The translations under genes and the position numbers were made by a program. DNA of 64,000 nt, from contig NW_005200784.1 of assembly GCF_000372725.1 (NCBI RefSeq), forward strand, positions 818,994-882,993, read 5' to 3'. Source of the DNA: Emiliania huxleyi CCMP1516 (taxonomy: Eukaryota; Haptophyta; Isochrysidales; Noelaerhabdaceae). A model generated the notes under the pieces. It did not search any database and was not told the origin of the DNA. It was given only the letters and a program-made list of their open reading frames with translations. Of the stretch, positions 60,401 through 64,000 are shown one piece after another; position 1 is the first letter of the stretch, and each line of letters opens with the position of its first letter.

Positions 60401-62042
60401 TAAAGTAAACACGGGTCTCCGAGGGTTAGCTCCGCGCTCCGGGCTTCCCCTAGCAGCGGAACGCCCCCTCTACTCGGAGCTATAATGAACACCAGACATG
60501 AACACGACACGCACTCTCACACGCCGTCACCGCTCAGGGCTCCTTCGCGCGGGGTCCTCATCCTCACTCCGGAGGAGGCTCCCCTCTCCTCTGAGTTCTT
60601 CCTCTTGTTCGCCTTCCGATGATTAGCCGACGGTCGCGACCTTGTGGAGGTGAAGGTCAATTCTGAAGAAAGAAAGCGTACCTGGGATGTGTGATCTAGG
60701 CGCATTTTGTATACCGAGGCGGTGCCCCGGTGCCGAACCTGTCGGACCTTAAGACAGCGTTGTAGATCCCTGGGCGAGGGTGGTGGAGAGGGCGGTCCGT
60801 CGGCGCCAAACCATCTCCCCACCGCATGATCGACTGGAGCTGAAGCTCAATTCTGGAGAAAGAAATACTTCGCCGGACAGGGACAAGAACACAACGAACG
60901 CTCTCGCATTACAGGGACACTCCGTCATGTCATGGGGAGGACAAGACAGATCGTGCCAGGGTCAAGGGGCCGCCCCTTAGACTCCACACCAGGCGTTGCG
61001 GCCGCCAGTACCGCCACCGTACCCGCCCCCCCCACCGCCGCCTCCGTCCCCGCCGCCGGCGTGGCCGTCACCGCTCAGGCTCACACGGACCTTGGGGAAC
61101 CCGGAACCCGGCATCGCGATATGTGAGAGCGGCGACACCTGGAGCTGCGCGAATTGAGGTGTCGTTAAGAAAAACGCCGGGCGCGTTCGGGGTGCGCACT
61201 ATGTCTCTGTGTTCGTGCCGGCAACGCTCTACGGAGGCGGCGACACCTGTGTTCGTGCCGGCAACGCTCTACGGAGGCGGCGACACCTGAGCTGGAATCG
61301 AGCTCATTTGCCCATTTTTTTTCACACGCTCTTGTTGCGCGTAACTGTGTCTCCGGGGTCATTCCCTGAGCAGGGTCGCCTCTCACTTGGTCTATCCAGT
61401 ACTAAGTACCCTCACCACCAGCCCACCAGGTCCACCACGCGTCTCAGCCCGCAAGTTGGCGGACCACGCGGCTCCTACGCGCGCGCCGCAGCTGGGGCAG
61501 ACTGGATCGTCCCCTCGGAACTTTTCAGCTGCAGCCTCCAGGGTCAATTCTGAAGAAAGAAATCCGGCGCCCGCAGCCGTCGGGTGCTCGACGATAGCGA
61601 CCTACTTTTGAGCCTTGACCCCGCGGGCCGCGCTGCTGACGAGAGTGACGTTTGCAGCGGGTCGAACTGGCAGCTCTTGTGTCTTGGAACGTCGCCCGCG
61701 GGTCCCGATATGTCCCGGACGGGAGGAGTGGGTGTCGGACAGCGCCGACGTGGCTCGTGGGACATCGCTGCTGTGGCGTCCTCGGGGCGCGGAGCACGCG
61801 TGCTCTGCGCGAGGCCGGCCCACGGCGCACGGGCCACCGGTCACGGCCCATAGAATGGTAGTACGTAGTTTGGTAGGGTACACCCCGTACCCTCCTAGAG
61901 CTGCTCTCCTCGAGTCGACGCGGCCGCAACTGGGCCTACACCCTCTTGCGTACGCCTCCCAGCTCCCACACCCGCTTGCGCGAAGGCGCTGCACCGCGGG
62001 TCGCGCTGATCCGCTGCCCCGCCCCCGCGCGCAGCTGACTCC
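60401..62042. other. accessory DNA with family E relics and a 40-bp tandem duplication
   Basis: Family E ends occur at 60645-60675, 60836-60960 (with the GGGACACTCCGTCATGTCAT interior) and 61534-61563. A 40-bp unit beginning GTGTTCGTGCCGGCAACGCT is perfectly doubled at 61209-61288. No gene is recognised in 1.6 kb. Confidence 0.7.
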
Positions 62043-63815
62043 TCACCCAAACTTGTCCATCAGCACCGCGCCGCGCTGCACCACCTCGCGCGTGTTGATC
62101 TCGCGGCCGAGCAGCACGCAGCCGCGCCGGTCGCAGCGCAGCGTCGCGACGGCGGTGGCGCCGTCGGCGCTCCACGGGATGTAGCGGTGCGTGGCGAGGC
62201 GCCACCGCCCGTCGACCCGGCGCCAGCGCTGGCTCGCGAGGAGCGTGCCGCCCTCCGCCGGCCGCTCGATCGCCGTCGTCATCGCGTCGCCCTCGCCCAG
62301 CACGAGGACGTCGCAATCAGTCGGCCGCATCCCGGGCGGAGGGAAGGCGTTCGAGCCGGCCTCCCACGGCTCGACGCGCGCGCCCGACGCCACCGCGTCC
62401 GAGACGGCCTCGTCCCCATCGGCGGTCCACAGCGCCGCGACAGCCGTCGCGTCGCCGCCGAGCAGCGCCGCGTAGAAGGCCTACGGGACGCGTCAGGGAC
62501 ATGTCGATCGACGTGTCCTGCACATGTCCATGTCACCGAGCGGCGCCGCGTCGACGGCCTGCTGCGCCCCGAGCACCGACGCGGCGGCCGCCTCCGCCGC
62601 CTGCGCGTGGGGGCGCGGGGGTCCGGCGAGCGGGCGAGCGTGCCGCGGCGAGGGCCGGGAGAGCGACGCGCGGGCGGCGGCGGGGGGGGGGAGGGGCGGG
62701 CCGGCCGCCGGGGAAGGGCCGGGGCCCGGGAGCCCTTTGACGGCGGCGGCGTCGCTCGCGGGAGCGCCGGCAAAGCCCGTGGCTGCGGCGGCCGCCTCCC
62801 TCGCCGCCTCTGCCGCGTCGCCCCTCACCTCGGCGAGCTCTCCAAAGCCGTCGCCCGAGGGCTGGAGCGCGGTGCCGAGGATCTCGTCCCAGCTGCGGAG
62901 GGAGGGGAGGGGGCCGCCGCGCGTCAGGTGGGGCGGGGTCGGGGGCGGCGGGGCTCCGCCTCGCGGCGCGCACCGCGGCGCGCCCTTGGCGGACCCGAAC
63001 GAGCGGCCCTTGTAGTTGAGGCCGACCCACGCGCCCTCGTCGCCGAGGCTGAGGCCACGCCCGCCGAGCAGCGCCTCGAAGTAGGACCGCCACGCCTCCG
63101 GCTCCGCCGCCGCCCAGAGCCAGCGCGACTCGGCCTCGCCAACCGGATCGGCGGCAGACGCGCCGCCGCCGTCAGTGTAGACGGGGACGACGACAGCGTC
63201 GGCGGCGACGAGCCGGCGGCGGTACACGCGCGCCTCTGCGACGCGGCGCTGGATCTTGTCGCGCGGCCCAAAGAGGACGACGACGCGCCGCTTGTTGCGC
63301 AGCTCGGAGAGCCGGCTGCTGCGCACGCCGCGGTAGGTGGCGCGCAGGTCGCCCATTGCATACTCGTTGTCAATCTTGGCCATGCGGGCGGAGCGGGCGG
63401 AGCGGTTGCGGACAAAGAGGGTGCCCGAGATGGCCGTGCCCGCGACGGCCGCCACGTTGACCGTGGCCGCGTCGGTGCCCTCAAAGAGCGTCGGCACGCA
63501 GAGGCTGAAGAGGATGCCGAGGAGGCAGAGCGCGATGCGGAGCGGCTCGCTCTGGTTGGTGGCATCGTATTGGAGGATCGTGTCTCTGCGGAAGCTGCGG
63601 AGCGAGAGCACGTCGAACTGCGGCGCAGAGACATCGTACTGCCCGCCCTGCCGCGGCGTGGTGCCGTCGTCGTACTGCATTGAGACGGCACTGCAGCAGC
63701 GGCGGCTCCGCACCGGCGCGGTGCGGAGTGGCGGATTTGCGCTCCAGCGTGATGACGGAGCCACCACGAGCGCGGAGGCGGCCGCGATCGAGGCGAGCAG
63801 CAGCAGTGGCCTCAT
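62043..63815 (-). CDS. plastid-targeted membrane protein with C-terminal NTF2-like domain
   Basis: The ATG at 63815 opens a signal peptide (M-R-P-L-L-L-L-A-S-I-A-A-A-S-A-L) then a basic transit region. The middle reads S-L-R-S-F-R-R-D-T-I-L-Q-Y-D-A-T-N-Q, two membrane segments (ALCLLGILFSLCVP and V-A-A-V-A-G-T-A-I-S-G-T), then N-E-Y-A-M-G-D-L-R and V-V-V-L-F-G-P-R-D. This recalls plastid 'low PSII accumulation 1'-like proteins, from memory only. After three short introns the last exon gives AFYAALLGGDATAVAALW and R-W-R-R-V-D-G-R-W-R-L-A-T-H-R, an NTF2/SnoaL-like fold. Intron 62481-62558 starts GCCGTCGACGCGGCGC against exon start GCCTTCTACGCGGCGC; others are near 62590-62735 and 62900-62975. 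A role in thylakoid biogenesis is inference. Confidence 0.6.
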
Positions 63816-63865
63816 GAGAGGAGTGCCGCGAAAAGAATTTCTCTCGGCCCGCGAGCGAGCGAGCG

Positions 63866-64000
<135 letters not shown>

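Noticed and set aside
55004-62042. Retroelement or virus-derived copy
   Set aside because: No reverse transcriptase, integrase, capsid or long terminal repeat was recognised; the repeats look like short non-autonomous DNA elements.

Overview
The window looks like nuclear DNA of a GC-rich chlorophyll-c alga, most likely a haptophyte. The reasons are a fucoxanthin/chlorophyll a/c-type light-harvesting gene with an A-F-S-A-P-style plastid presequence (59020-59658), very short introns, long Ala/Gly/Pro/Gln tracts, and families typical of marine protists (GT77, GT90, bestrophin-like channel, eIF2alpha-type kinase, PPR). No rRNA, tRNA, CRISPR array, reverse transcriptase or bacterial operon was seen. 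The species assignment is inference; all domain names come from motif reading, not from a database search.

Layout. 1-5 kb: a multipass membrane protein (+), a divergent CDF-like cation transporter (-) and a multi-exon GT77-type glycosyltransferase (-). 5-7.5 kb: repeats and exon-like scraps. 7.5-9.9 kb: an alpha/beta hydrolase with C-terminal ubiquitin-interacting motifs. 10.8-15.2 kb: a GNAT acetyltransferase, then (or fused to) a polyglutamine protein ending in a Tudor-like domain. 15.6-18.2 kb: an FAD amine-oxidase/renalase-like gene (-). 19.7-21.2 kb: an LRR/proline-rich/Kazal protein (-). 22.8-23.8 kb: a prolyl-4-hydroxylase-like 2OG oxygenase with a Tudor-like insert. 24.3-31.3 kb: a Cys-rich secreted protein, a sulfotransferase (-), and divergent from it a Strawberry-notch helicase. 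32-40 kb: a small eIF2A/PYM-like protein, an LRR/coiled-coil gene (-), a dienelactone-hydrolase-like gene and a small RVxF protein. 40.3-48 kb: PPR (-), bestrophin-like channel (+), GT90 (-). 48-52.4 kb and 55-62 kb: accessory, repeat-rich DNA. 52.4-54.9 kb: eIF2alpha-type kinase (-). 59-64 kb: LHC gene (-) and a plastid/thylakoid membrane protein with an NTF2-like tail (-).

The strongest global signal is how the genes are split. Introns are about 45-250 nt, begin G-C or G-T and end A-G. Again and again the first 10-30 nt of the intron are a near copy of the first bases of the downstream exon (exon|GY...AG|GY...). Removing one copy restores a canonical protein in the helicase, hydrolase, GT77, PPR and NTF2-like genes. 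Many of these introns also hold tandem repeats with a unit of 10-11 bp, different in sequence from intron to intron. This fits intron gain by insertion with target-site duplication (introner-like) or by local duplication, followed by minisatellite growth.

At least five dispersed repeat families (called A-E here) fill the accessory parts. One interrupts another with a clean 8-bp target duplication, another with a 7-bp duplication. Family B carries a hairpin whose two copies differ by paired, compensatory changes. Family C copies sit just upstream of minus-strand genes.
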